Notes under the pieces: model-generated
The model's input: the letters and a program-made list of their open reading frames with translations, nothing else
What the model was told of the DNA's origin: nothing
Database searches by the model: none
From: Cutibacterium porci
GTDB taxonomy: Bacteria > Actinomycetota > Actinomycetes > Propionibacteriales > Propionibacteriaceae
NCBI RefSeq assembly: GCF_009696315.1
Contig: NZ_VUMG01000004.1
Span: 62,001 to 126,000 of the forward strand
Direction: 5' to 3'
DNA: 64,000 nucleotides
Part shown: one piece after another, positions 26,834-35,814 of the stretch
How positions within the stretch are numbered: the first letter of the stretch is position 1
Layout of the letters: every line of letters begins with the position of its first letter
Program-made: the position numbers and the translations under genes

Positions 26834-27370
26834 TCAGTTCTCCTCTTTTGACGTCTGCACGTCGCGACGGTTGAGCTCCACCTGAACGACGGCCTTCGCC
26901 ACGTCCACTAGCTGGACCTCACGGGTGGTGTACACAGGCTTGTGCGGTTTGGAGTTCTCTGCCTCGACTTCAAGGGTCACGGATTCCTCTCCGACCTCAG
27001 TAATCCGACCGTCGAAAGTCTCCCCAGATTTCTTCCCTTCGATCGGGTTGAGGGTCAACCGCACCAGGTGCCCGATGTTGCGTCGATAGTGACGCGGCTG
27101 AGTCAACGGGGTAGAGACACCGCGCGACGACACCTCAAGGGTGTACGACGACTCCCCCATTGCGCCAGAATCATCGAGACAACGCGAGATCTCGGCAGTG
27201 GCCTCAGAGATCTCGTCAAGGCTAGGTCCATGTCCGTCAGGGCCGTCTCCATCAACCGTCACACGCACGAGACGACGGCGCCCCGCAGGCACGACGTCGA
27301 CACGATCGAGTTCGAGCCCAACTTGGGACACGACCGGTTCCAGCAGGCTCGTCAGCCTCTCTGCATTCAT
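26834..27370 (-). CDS. rimP: Ribosome maturation factor RimP
   Basis: A 178-residue 30S assembly factor. It shows the N-terminal RimP domain (VSQVGLELDRVDVVPAGRRR, VRVTVDGDG, LEVSSRGVSTPLTQPRHYRR) and the Sm-like C-terminal domain (GHLVRLTLNP, FDGRITEVGEESVTLEV). It is the first gene of the rimP-nusA-ylxR-infB unit; the 125-base gap to the divergent lipoprotein gene must carry promoters in both directions. Confidence 0.95.
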   Translation of the reverse strand: MNAERLTSLLEPVVSQVGLELDRVDVVPAGRRRLVRVTVDGDGPDGHGPSLDEISEATAEISRCLDDSGAMGESSYTLEVSSRGVSTPLTQPRHYRRNIGHLVRLTLNPIEGKKSGETFDGRITEVGEESVTLEVEAENSKPHKPVYTTREVQLVDVAKAVVQVELNRRDVQTSKEEN

Positions 27371-27495
27371 CTGTGTCTCATCCTGTTGTCGTTATAAATT
27401 GTTCTCACTGAGTCTAGCCACTCATTCCTGCAACAGTCAGCGGCCTCACTGACGGTCATGGGCATGCGATGGCTCAGTGCCGATAAGCTGAGCCC

Positions 27496-28443
27496 ATGAT
27501 CGCCCGCAGAACCATTCTTGCCAGCGGAGCCACCTTCGTCGCTATCGGATTGACCGGTTGCACCCATGATTCCCCTGAGAAGAAGTCGCCTGCGAGGACT
27601 ACACGTCCACCAGCCACAACTCCCACAGCGCAGCGACGCGACGCAGTGTCCACGGAAGCTCTCCTCGCAGACCTCGCCACCAAAGCCTCTCGAGGCGCCA
27701 CGGGCACTCAACGGACGATGCTCACCAAGGTTGCCGAAGCACACCGATGCCACGTTGAGGTGCTCGGCCAATCCAACCCGTTCTCCGGCTCCACACCGTC
27801 GAGTGCGGTATCCGCCACCCCGCGCCGCGCCGAACAGGGGGCACCATTATCCTTACTTCAGCGCCACGAACAAGCCGCAGCTACCAAGTATTTGTCGAGT
27901 TGTCAGACAGCCCAGGATTCATCTGAAGCCCTCTTGTGGGCCAGTCTGTCGGTGTTCAGTTCAGCCGTTCATCCCTCTAGTCCAATTCCCCAACTGACTC
28001 AAAAAATCGTCCCGGTAGCCGTTGGAAAAGAACCTGTCGCTAATGCTCAGCAGGCATTACTAACCCACCTTAATGCTCTTATCGCGGGCTTGGAATGGGG
28101 TATTGCACGCCTTGGAGACGGCGACCCGTTGCGTGCCTGGGGCTCGAATCGACGAGACAAAGTTCTTGTCGAGCGCACAGAAGTGCGTCAAAGCATCCGA
28201 AATGCCTCAGCAACTCCAACTCCCGACCTGCCCGGCTACCCCATGTCGCCCGCCCCTGTGAACGCTGCAGCGACCCGGTTATTGTGGTCTGGATTGGAAG
28301 CGAACGTCCTGTCAGGATGGGGACGCGTCACCGCTGCTAGCGAGTCAGCCGAACGTCGCCATGGGGTTGCCGCAATGGTGGGCCAAACCCAAGTTTTGGC
28401 CCATTTGGGTACTGGCGTGACGGCGTGGCCAGGATGGGTTTAA
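27496..28443 (+). CDS. DUF4439 ferritin-like lipoprotein
   Basis: A 315-residue exported protein. The N-terminus is a lipoprotein signal with lipobox LTGC (Cys22), then a Pro/Thr-rich linker. The C-terminal 140 residues (PVAVGKEPVANAQQALLTHL, LIAGLEWGIARLGDGDP, DLPGYPMSPAPVNAAATRLL) match the DUF4439 ferritin-like helical domain found beside rimP/nusA in actinobacteria. Whether it binds metal is unknown. It is divergent from rimP and convergent with the TSUP permease gene. Confidence 0.8.
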   Translation: MIARRTILASGATFVAIGLTGCTHDSPEKKSPARTTRPPATTPTAQRRDAVSTEALLADLATKASRGATGTQRTMLTKVAEAHRCHVEVLGQSNPFSGSTPSSAVSATPRRAEQGAPLSLLQRHEQAAATKYLSSCQTAQDSSEALLWASLSVFSSAVHPSSPIPQLTQKIVPVAVGKEPVANAQQALLTHLNALIAGLEWGIARLGDGDPLRAWGSNRRDKVLVERTEVRQSIRNASATPTPDLPGYPMSPAPVNAAATRLLWSGLEANVLSGWGRVTAASESAERRHGVAAMVGQTQVLAHLGTGVTAWPGWV

Positions 28444-28473
28444 ATCTCTGCGGCTGGGTTTGCTGCGTAAAAC

Positions 28474-29241
28474 TCAGATTCCCCAGATGAGTTGAACGAG
28501 CATTCGCACCGCTAAAACACTAGTCACAATGAGGAACATCGTCCGAACAAAGCCGTTACCGTATTTCATAGCCGTCCGTGCGCCAGTCAATCCCCCGACG
28601 ACATTCGCGATAACTAGCGGCCAAGCGACATGCCACCAGACATGACCATGAATCGCCAGCGTGACAATAGTGACGAGGTTTGTCACCGTATTGCAAATTT
28701 TCGCCATTCCGGAAGCTTTTAGGAACGAATACCCGCCAACGACAACGTAGGTAAGTACCCAGAAGGTACCCACCCCTGGGCCGATAGCTCCGTCATAACA
28801 TCCCAAAAACAGCCCGACGATTGGAACCAGGACGGGATGTTTACCGCCTTCGCCATTGTGTGCTGCCCCTAAGGAAGGCCGTCGCCACGTGTAAATACCG
28901 ATGACGACCAGCACGACCAGGAGGATAGGCGTGTAGATAGCCCGCGACATGTAGGTGACGATTCGCGCGCCAAGCACGGCACCCAGACCAGCCAGGCCAG
29001 CCGCCCACAGAAACATTCGCCAATCAGGGCGCTGACGACGCAGATACCCCACTCCTGCTGTGAGGTTTCCGACGACTTGAGCGGTCTTGTTTGTGCCGAC
29101 AACGGTTGCCACTGGCGTTTCAGTCGGCAGACCGACCAACAAGGATGGCAACATAACGAGCCCACCGCCGCCCACCACGGCATTGACCCAGCCGGCTACA
29201 AACGCTGCAAGGACAAGGCCTGTGAAGACCCAAAACGTCAC
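28474..29241 (-). CDS. TSUP (TauE/SafE) family membrane permease
   Basis: A 255-residue membrane protein of the sulfite/sulfonate exporter superfamily, with about eight hydrophobic segments. It carries the family's N-terminal glycine loop (AGWVNAVVGGGGLVMLPSLL) and its internal second copy (GLFLGCYDGAIGPGVGTFWV). GTG 29241 has GGAAGG seven bases upstream; the longer frame to 29280 begins inside the terminator of the next gene and is rejected. Substrate is unknown. Confidence 0.85.
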   Translation of the reverse strand: MTFWVFTGLVLAAFVAGWVNAVVGGGGLVMLPSLLVGLPTETPVATVVGTNKTAQVVGNLTAGVGYLRRQRPDWRMFLWAAGLAGLGAVLGARIVTYMSRAIYTPILLVVLVVIGIYTWRRPSLGAAHNGEGGKHPVLVPIVGLFLGCYDGAIGPGVGTFWVLTYVVVGGYSFLKASGMAKICNTVTNLVTIVTLAIHGHVWWHVAWPLVIANVVGGLTGARTAMKYGNGFVRTMFLIVTSVLAVRMLVQLIWGI

Positions 29242-29264
29242 GTATCGACCTTCCATGTGACATA

Positions 29265-29297
29265 GTGGGTCCCGCCTCACAAGGAGGCGGGACCCAC
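29265..29297 (-). terminator. Terminator after the metallophosphoesterase gene
   Basis: Perfect 14-base stem GTGGGTCCCGCCTC / GAGGCGGGACCCAC with a 5-base loop, 24 bases after the stop codon of the metallophosphoesterase and just upstream of the TSUP start. Confidence 0.85.
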
Positions 29298-29321
29298 GGG
29301 TGGTCTCGGTTTAACTATAAC

Positions 29322-31073
29322 TCAGGCCCATGGATGTGCCAGCAGCAACTCCGTGTTGTGATCGATCGACGTACCGATCCTACCCGCGTTTGTATGTATG
29401 TCATTCGCGCCGAATTCTCGGTACAGGCTGGCCAAACCATCGGGATCGGTGGTGTCGTAATCAGCCTGATAAGGAGCATTGGACTCGATGAGTGTCGTGA
29501 AAATGCTCACCGTACCGTCGTGATTATCGGCAAGTTCGATGATGCGGGCCATCTGCGGGAAGTCTACATGGGACGCCGTGTTGATCTCCCACCAGCTACG
29601 ACGAGCATCGAGCGCATGATGGTGTGCGGTGATGTTATTCGCGTGCACGTGTCCGTTAACCCAGGCGATCACGTTGGGGTAGTGCGATAGCAGGGACACG
29701 AGCTCTGGGCCGAGGTGACGAATACCGGTACCGTCACCGGGGAGAATAGGGTTGTTCATTGTCTTTGAGTCGTGATGGCTGAAAAGGATGAACATGGTGT
29801 CGCTGGCGTCGTGGCGATGCCGCACTCCCAAATCGTCGTAGTACACACTACTACCGGCGCGCAGCACGGACTTCAACCACTTCCACTGACGGTCGTCGAT
29901 GGAACCATCGGTGTAGCCGGCCCGGTTGGTGGAGTCCAGGCTGATGCCGGTCACGCCTTCTGCGATCGGGAAGGTGTAATAACCGCGTACCGCGTTGAGG
30001 TCATTTTCGCTGAAACCGTGACCATGCGGACCCGCACCATCGACACCCTCACCCAAGTGAGCCTTGATGAACTCGAAAGGAGTGAAGGGCACGCGCCGCT
30101 CATCTGCGGTGACCTGACGAGTCAGCGAGACAGCATTGTTGGATAGCGCGACCGGTCCGCCGCCTTGGGCAGCCTGGACGTACGCCTTGGCGTCCCTGTC
30201 ACTGGCGAAACCGGTGATCTTGCGATCGCTGGTGTACATGGCCTCCAACAGCCCCCAGTCAGAAGGCAGGGTGCCTTGAACCGAATCGTCATGGTTTCCG
30301 AACACCGCGTACCAGGGAATCTTCACGCCCGACGAGGTCACCGGAGCCATGACGCGACGGAAGTAGCCGTCGACCTGGGGAAAGCCGGCACGTTTGTACA
30401 TGTCACTATGGTGCGCTTCAGGATTGTAGAACAACGGATCCCCGAAGGTTTGCACGCTTTCCCAACGATCGCGAGCCCCGGTATTGGGGGTAATCGTGCC
30501 GCCCGCCAGCAGCGTGAGATACCAGTCGAGTTCGACGTGCTCGTGATTATCGGTGTTGTCACCAGTACTGACGAGGGCATCGAAGGCTCGGCCAGTGGCC
30601 GGACCACCCTGGAGCGAATTGACCCGACGCACCAACGAGGCCGTAGCAAGCGGACCCAACGCCTCCTGTGGACGGAAGGCCGGACCAGCCAGCGGGTGCA
30701 GGAACTCGACCCTCATCGGCGACTGCACATCGGTGACGTGCAGGTCAGTCACCTGCACGAATGACGCCACGCCTCGGCGACGGTCGTCACGGCCGCTCTT
30801 GCCCTTGGCAAGGTCCTCACGAACAACGAGTGGGTAACCGCGCTGCGCCTTGATCCTGCGATACCCGCTGCCCGGATCCCGCAGACCCACCTGTTCCAGC
30901 GTGGTGCCGGCGGTGGAATAGAGACGCTTCGAGGCATGGGCTAATGCCGGGGCAGTTCCTGTCACCGCCGCAGCGGCGACCAGGGTGATACCGCCGAGAA
31001 ACGTCCGTCGTCTCAGCGCGTTCTTGGTCGTGTCGTCGTCGTTTCTGGTCAACTCGTCTTCGTTCTGTGGCAT
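29322..31073 (-). CDS. Tat-exported metallophosphoesterase, PPA1498 (TIGR03767) type
   Basis: A 583-residue calcineurin-fold phosphoesterase. The N-terminus has a twin-arginine signal (RRRTFLGG, then a hydrophobic stretch and ALAHA). Metal-binding motifs are visible: QVTDLHVTDVQ (DxH), LVSTGDNTDNHEHVE (GDNxDN), YAVFGNHDD (GNHD), LFSHHDSK and WVNGHVHANN (GHxH). Loops between them are long. This matches the family TIGRFAMs named after C. acnes PPA1498; its substrate is unknown to me. ATG 31073 has AAGGTG upstream. It lies between proS and the TSUP gene and 2 kb from the anchored-repeat metal transporter. Confidence 0.85.
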   Translation of the reverse strand: MPQNEDELTRNDDDTTKNALRRRTFLGGITLVAAAAVTGTAPALAHASKRLYSTAGTTLEQVGLRDPGSGYRRIKAQRGYPLVVREDLAKGKSGRDDRRRGVASFVQVTDLHVTDVQSPMRVEFLHPLAGPAFRPQEALGPLATASLVRRVNSLQGGPATGRAFDALVSTGDNTDNHEHVELDWYLTLLAGGTITPNTGARDRWESVQTFGDPLFYNPEAHHSDMYKRAGFPQVDGYFRRVMAPVTSSGVKIPWYAVFGNHDDSVQGTLPSDWGLLEAMYTSDRKITGFASDRDAKAYVQAAQGGGPVALSNNAVSLTRQVTADERRVPFTPFEFIKAHLGEGVDGAGPHGHGFSENDLNAVRGYYTFPIAEGVTGISLDSTNRAGYTDGSIDDRQWKWLKSVLRAGSSVYYDDLGVRHRHDASDTMFILFSHHDSKTMNNPILPGDGTGIRHLGPELVSLLSHYPNVIAWVNGHVHANNITAHHHALDARRSWWEINTASHVDFPQMARIIELADNHDGTVSIFTTLIESNAPYQADYDTTDPDGLASLYREFGANDIHTNAGRIGTSIDHNTELLLAHPWA

Positions 31074-31235
31074 CCATTCACCTTTCGCAAGGTCGACGGG
31101 CCGTTCGGCCTGACGTACGAATACCATTGTCAGACGCCAATTGGGTCACTTCCGCGCCACATTTCGAGAACAGTTTGCGACCATATAGCAACGTGTAGAT
31201 GTCGGTTGACTAAACGGTCGCAGCGACGTCAACTC

Positions 31236-32993
31236 TCAGCCGCGGACCTCCTTGAGGACGGCGGTCACAGCCTCGGCAACGCCAACCTGACGGCTGTCAC
31301 CCGAGGCACGATCGCGAATCTCGACGACGCCGTCTTTAAGGCCCCGACCGACGACCACCGACGTCGGCATGCCGAGAATTTCACTATCAGCAAATTTCAC
31401 TCCGGGGGATGCTTTGCGGTCATCGAGGAGAACCTCCAACCCGGCCTCGGCGAGCTCGCTGGCAATGCGTGTGGCCTCGTCAAGCACCTCCGTCCCTTTG
31501 CCAGTGGCCAGCACCTGGACGTCGAAGGGAGCAACCTCGCGCGGCCAGGCGAGCCCCTTTTCGTCACAAGTGCCCTCGGCGATAGCCGCCACAGCGCGAG
31601 ACACCCCCAGGCCGTAAGACCCCATCGTCACCGTCACGAGCTTGCCGTTATGATCGAGCACTTTGAGCCCAAGGGCATCAGCATATTTCTTACCGAGCTG
31701 GAAGATGTGGCCTATTTCGATGCCGCGGGATAGGTGGAGTTCGCCACTACCGTCCGGCGCTGGATCGCCTTCGCGGATCTCGGCGACGTCAATAACGCCA
31801 TCGGGAGTGAAGTCACGACCAGCGACAAGGTTAAAGACGTGCCGGTCTTTTTGATCGGCTCCAGTAATCCACGATGTACCAGTCACGACACGGGGGTCCA
31901 CAAGATAACGCACCTTCGACGCGTTATTTTCTCCGAGAGCTCCCGGGCCGATGTAACCCTTCACCAACTGCGGATTAGCGGCGAAATCTTCTTCGGTGAA
32001 GGGTTCAACCACAGCCGGCTCCAGGGCTGCTTCCAGTCGCTTTTCGTCGACCTCGCGATCGCCAGGAAGCCCAATGGCCAGTGGTTCACGGGTGCCGTCG
32101 GGATGGGCAACCATGAAGACAACATTTTTCAAGGTATCGGCCCCAGTCCATGGCCGGTCCTCTCGCGGACGCACCTCGTTAGCCATCCGGACGAGTGACT
32201 CGATCGTCGGGACATCTGGGGTGTCAACAACCTCAGCGTCTGGCAACCCGTCGATTGGCAGTGGGTCCGGCGCCGCAACCCGGACAGCCTCCACGTTGGC
32301 GGCGTACCCGCCAGCGGATCTAACGAAAGTGTCCTCACCATTGGCCGCAACGGCCAGGAATTCTTCGGATCGGGATCCACCCATCGGGCCAGACATCGCT
32401 TTGACGATGGCGTAGTCGAATCCGAGCCGGTTGAAGATACGAATATAGGCATCGCGTTGAGCTTGGTAGGCGTCGTCCAGACCGTCCTGATCAACGTCAA
32501 AGGAGTACGCATCCATCATGACGAACTCACGGCCACGCAAAATGCCTGCACGCGGGCGAGCCTCGTCACGGTACTTGTTTTGAATCTGGTAGAGGCACAG
32601 CGGCAAGTCCTTGTAGGAGGAGTACAAGTCCTTGACCATCAGGGTGAACATCTCTTCATGGGTTGGCCCCAGCAGCATGTCCACACCTTTGCGGTCTTTG
32701 AGTCGGAAGAGGTTGTCGCCGTACTCAACCCACCGCCCGGTCTCTTTATAGGGATCGGACGCAAGTAACGCGGGGAAGCTCACCTCCTGAGCTGAGACAC
32801 CGGCCATCTCTTCGCGACAAATAGCCTCGATCCTGCGCAACACCCGAAGCCCGAGCGGGAGCCACGAATAAACACCGGGAGCGACTCGACGGATGTATCC
32901 GGCTCGGATAAGCCAGCGGTGGCTAGGGACTTCGGCATCAGCCGGGTCCTCCCGCAGAGTTCGGACGAACAGCTGTGACATGCGCGTCAACAC
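31236..32993 (-). CDS. proS: Prolyl-tRNA synthetase, bacterial type
   Basis: A 585-residue class II aminoacyl-tRNA synthetase. The N-terminal catalytic part has [39 protein letters not shown] (motif 1), [18 protein letters not shown] (motif 2) and [17 protein letters not shown] (motif 3); a YbaK-like editing insertion occupies about residues 230-385, and the anticodon-binding domain ends the protein. GTG 32993 is given; ATG 32981 is also possible. ProS is a usual neighbour of the ispG/GNAT and rimP genes in actinobacteria; here other genes are inserted on both sides. Confidence 0.96.
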   Translation of the reverse strand: MLTRMSQLFVRTLREDPADAEVPSHRWLIRAGYIRRVAPGVYSWLPLGLRVLRRIEAICREEMAGVSAQEVSFPALLASDPYKETGRWVEYGDNLFRLKDRKGVDMLLGPTHEEMFTLMVKDLYSSYKDLPLCLYQIQNKYRDEARPRAGILRGREFVMMDAYSFDVDQDGLDDAYQAQRDAYIRIFNRLGFDYAIVKAMSGPMGGSRSEEFLAVAANGEDTFVRSAGGYAANVEAVRVAAPDPLPIDGLPDAEVVDTPDVPTIESLVRMANEVRPREDRPWTGADTLKNVVFMVAHPDGTREPLAIGLPGDREVDEKRLEAALEPAVVEPFTEEDFAANPQLVKGYIGPGALGENNASKVRYLVDPRVVTGTSWITGADQKDRHVFNLVAGRDFTPDGVIDVAEIREGDPAPDGSGELHLSRGIEIGHIFQLGKKYADALGLKVLDHNGKLVTVTMGSYGLGVSRAVAAIAEGTCDEKGLAWPREVAPFDVQVLATGKGTEVLDEATRIASELAEAGLEVLLDDRKASPGVKFADSEILGMPTSVVVGRGLKDGVVEIRDRASGDSRQVGVAEAVTAVLKEVRG

Positions 32994-33109
32994 GACGTGT
33001 ACCTTCCCGACCGCGCTCAGCCCTCCGCCGCCCTTCGGCGTGACCGGCCACGGTCATGTCGCATCCTAGCGGCAGATGCCATCACAGTGGCATTACCCCC
33101 AACTAGAAG

Positions 33110-33124
33110 TGATAACCATTCTCA
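33110..33124. promoter_or_regulatory. Fur/Zur-like 7-1-7 palindrome
   Basis: TGATAACCATTCTCA is a 15-base imperfect palindrome (TGATAAC C ATTCTCA; reverse complement TGAGAATGGTTATCA) in an AT-rich patch 45-60 bases before the first gene of the anchored-repeat ABC operon. It closely follows the TGAnAAn-n-nTTnTCA form of actinobacterial zinc uptake regulator sites. Zinc-dependent repression of the operon is inferred. Confidence 0.65.
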
Positions 33125-33168
33125 TTATATAGTCAGCCTGACATCCCAGGAAGACAATGGAGGACACC

Positions 33169-35814
33169 GTGAAACGGTTAGCATCGCTCCTTGCTGCCCT
33201 GCTGACGTTCCTGATGATCAATCCCTCATCGGCGAACGCCGCAGCACCAGGCAATGAGCCCCGGCACGACGGCCATGTCGGCGCCACCGGCACCGAGCCC
33301 GGCGGGCCAACAATCCACACACCAAAGGTCAACCATGACCCCACGAACGGCAACGCTATCGGCACCCCCGACTCACCAAATGCTGACACCAGCGTCGTAC
33401 TCGACCACGGTCACGCCGATGTCTTTCGAGTCGGGTCAGCCCCCAACGGCGGTATCAATCTCACACTGAAAGAAGACGTCACCGGTGACGGGGTGCTCCA
33501 CAACCCTGACAGTGTTCTGCTCAAAGTTAACGATGCTGCCCTCACCAGCATCCCAGCCGGCCTTCCCGGCGCCCCTCAGGGATACCTTTTGCCTCTGACG
33601 CAAAACGAGGATGTGCTATGGCCCGGTTGGGAAACGTTCGACGTGAGGCGCAACGGCTTTGACTCGGTCACAATTTCGGTGAGTAACGTTTCCGGGCCCG
33701 GCAAGGTACATCTGTTCTCCCAGGGCTCCTTTGGCGACGTCAAGCCCCTGCTCGACAGCAACGCTACCGAGCTGCCCGGCACTATCACCGTCGCCAAGCC
33801 CTCCCATGTGCATGCCAACTGGGTATTCAGCAAGTCGGGCGTTTACACCATGACCGTCCGGGCGCGGGCACAAAAATCTGGCAAGAACTTCCAGACCGAG
33901 CCGCATACCTACACCTGGGTGGTCGGTAACTCGACTCCCATACCCGAGCCGTGGGGAAACCCGGCTCCGACGCAAACGCCAGCCCCGAGTGTCACCTCAG
34001 CTCCGCCAACCTCCCTCGCGTCTCCGACGGCACGACCTGTGACCCCATCTCAGACATCGAAACCGAGCCCGTCGCCGACCCATGCCCGCACGCAGAACCG
34101 GCGTCACCAACCAGACCGCCAACCGGTTGCGAAGCCCCGGACTACCACGACTGCCTGTACCAAGAAGTTGATCCTTGACCACGGTCACTCTGACGTCTTC
34201 CGCGTCGGGTCAACGGCCAACCACGGTCTGAACCTCAGCCTCAAGGAGGATGTCACCGGCGAAGGTGTGCTCCATGCCCCCGAAGACGTGCTATTGGCCG
34301 TCAAGGATTCTGCTTTGACGACCATCCCGAGGGGATACCCCGGTGCCCCCAAGGGTTATCTACTTCCCATAACGCAGAACCAGAGCCTGCTGTGGCCGGG
34401 GTGGGAGACCTTCGACGTCAAACGCAATGGGTTTGGCGAGGTCAAGGTGAGAATCCATGCCGTCAAGGGTCCCGGCAAGGTGCATATGTTCTCGCAGAAT
34501 TCCTTCGGCGCCATCCAGCCTCTGCTCGACGGTGGTTCGACCACCATGCCGGGGACTATTACGGTCAAGGAGCCATCCCACGTGCATACCAACTGGGTAT
34601 TCACTCGGCCTGGTCGATACGAGATGACCGTTGACGCCATAGCTGTTCGCCATGGCACGACTGTCAGCACTGGAACCCACACCTACACCTGGCTCGTCGG
34701 CGCCAAAGCCATCGCTGCTGCCAGCGCCTGCTCAACCGCCGGCATCCCCGCACACGGCACCGCCCGCACCATGCCTTCTGGTAGCGCCAAACCCCTCGAA
34801 ACGAGCGCCGACATGGGTGTCACCACGGCGTTTGACGGCCTCGGCGCGGCCACATCGCGCAGTGGCAGTACCGTCTCGGGCGGGCCGACGGGATCAGCTC
34901 GCACCATGGGCTCCACTGCCAAGAAGGGCATCTGCCGCCCGGTGAAGGTCAAGAGCAAGGCCACCACGAAGACCATTGCTCAGCCCGCGGGACAGTCGGC
35001 ATCCGTCGCCACCGAAGGCCACTTCGACTGGGGTGTGCAATTGCAGTCCGGCAAGCTCATCTCCGCCCTCAAGGATGACCGCTCTGCTCCGGCGACATGG
35101 GTCGATCCATCGAGCATCGTGATGGCTGTTGGCGACAAAGCTAAAACCACCGCCCCTGCCGGCATGGAGTTCATAGCTCAACGGGGCACCACCGTGTGGC
35201 TCATCGGAGCCACCCAGGTCCCCGGCGTGCCGTGGCTTGGCGTCAATACGATGCACGAATCCGTCGTCAACGGCACGACCGGCCCGGTTCACATGCATCT
35301 TGACAAGGTCAGCGGTCCCGGCAAGATGGCCGTGTTTATGTCTGGCACCTTCGGTGGCGGCGTAGGCCAGCGAGTTTTCGACAATGTCGGCGGACCCACC
35401 AGCTACACCGTCGCCGCCAACACCCATGCCCATCCAAACTGGGTATTCACCGCACCCGGCCACTACGCCGTGACCGTCACACAATCGGCCACAACCAAGG
35501 ATGGCAAAAAGGTCGGCGCCACTGGCACCCTCCATTTCGGTGTAGGCATCGCTGCCGGGTCAGTTGCAGCTTCTCTAGGCAAGGCTTCGGCCTCGGACGT
35601 GGCCGATCAGGATGCTGATCCGGGCTATACCATCGTGGGACGCACTCCCGATGGCAAACCGTGTGATCTCAACAGCCTGCCCCGTTCCGGCGCGTACGGC
35701 GAGTCCAAAGACGCAGGCACCGCTTCCCAGACCAGCCAGGGTCTGGCGACGGGGGTCTTCGCGGTCGCCGGCCTAGCCGCCGCTCTCCTCGTGGCAAGGA
35801 AACGACGCGGGTGA
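33169..35814 (+). CDS. Cell-wall-associated anchored-repeat (choice-of-anchor M) protein
   Basis: An 881-residue secreted protein. Signal peptide MKRLASLLAALLTFLMINPS, then three copies of the actinobacterial surface-anchored repeat (TIGR03769): about residues 75-250, 325-505 and 600-790. Copies 1 and 2 are nearly alike (LDHGHxDVFRVG, GYLLPxTQN, WPGWETFDVxRNGF, GPGKVHxFSQ, HVHxNWVF); copy 3 is divergent. Pro/Ser/Thr-rich linkers separate them. The C-terminus has LPRSG, a 20-residue gap, one membrane segment and RKRRG. Histidines in HGH and HVH are the likely metal ligands. The GTG start has GGAGG five bases upstream; ATG 33157 is an alternative. First gene of the metal-transport operon. Confidence 0.85.
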   Translation: MKRLASLLAALLTFLMINPSSANAAAPGNEPRHDGHVGATGTEPGGPTIHTPKVNHDPTNGNAIGTPDSPNADTSVVLDHGHADVFRVGSAPNGGINLTLKEDVTGDGVLHNPDSVLLKVNDAALTSIPAGLPGAPQGYLLPLTQNEDVLWPGWETFDVRRNGFDSVTISVSNVSGPGKVHLFSQGSFGDVKPLLDSNATELPGTITVAKPSHVHANWVFSKSGVYTMTVRARAQKSGKNFQTEPHTYTWVVGNSTPIPEPWGNPAPTQTPAPSVTSAPPTSLASPTARPVTPSQTSKPSPSPTHARTQNRRHQPDRQPVAKPRTTTTACTKKLILDHGHSDVFRVGSTANHGLNLSLKEDVTGEGVLHAPEDVLLAVKDSALTTIPRGYPGAPKGYLLPITQNQSLLWPGWETFDVKRNGFGEVKVRIHAVKGPGKVHMFSQNSFGAIQPLLDGGSTTMPGTITVKEPSHVHTNWVFTRPGRYEMTVDAIAVRHGTTVSTGTHTYTWLVGAKAIAAASACSTAGIPAHGTARTMPSGSAKPLETSADMGVTTAFDGLGAATSRSGSTVSGGPTGSARTMGSTAKKGICRPVKVKSKATTKTIAQPAGQSASVATEGHFDWGVQLQSGKLISALKDDRSAPATWVDPSSIVMAVGDKAKTTAPAGMEFIAQRGTTVWLIGATQVPGVPWLGVNTMHESVVNGTTGPVHMHLDKVSGPGKMAVFMSGTFGGGVGQRVFDNVGGPTSYTVAANTHAHPNWVFTAPGHYAVTVTQSATTKDGKKVGATGTLHFGVGIAAGSVAASLGKASASDVADQDADPGYTIVGRTPDGKPCDLNSLPRSGAYGESKDAGTASQTSQGLATGVFAVAGLAAALLVARKRRG

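Noticed and set aside
34740-34930. Frameshift between repeats 2 and 3 of the wall protein
   Set aside because: The frame is open throughout and the linker composition (Pro/Ser/Thr/Gly) is as expected.
34894-35535. 213-codon frame antisense to the wall protein
   Set aside because: Shadow frame; the plus-strand product has signal peptide, repeats and anchor.
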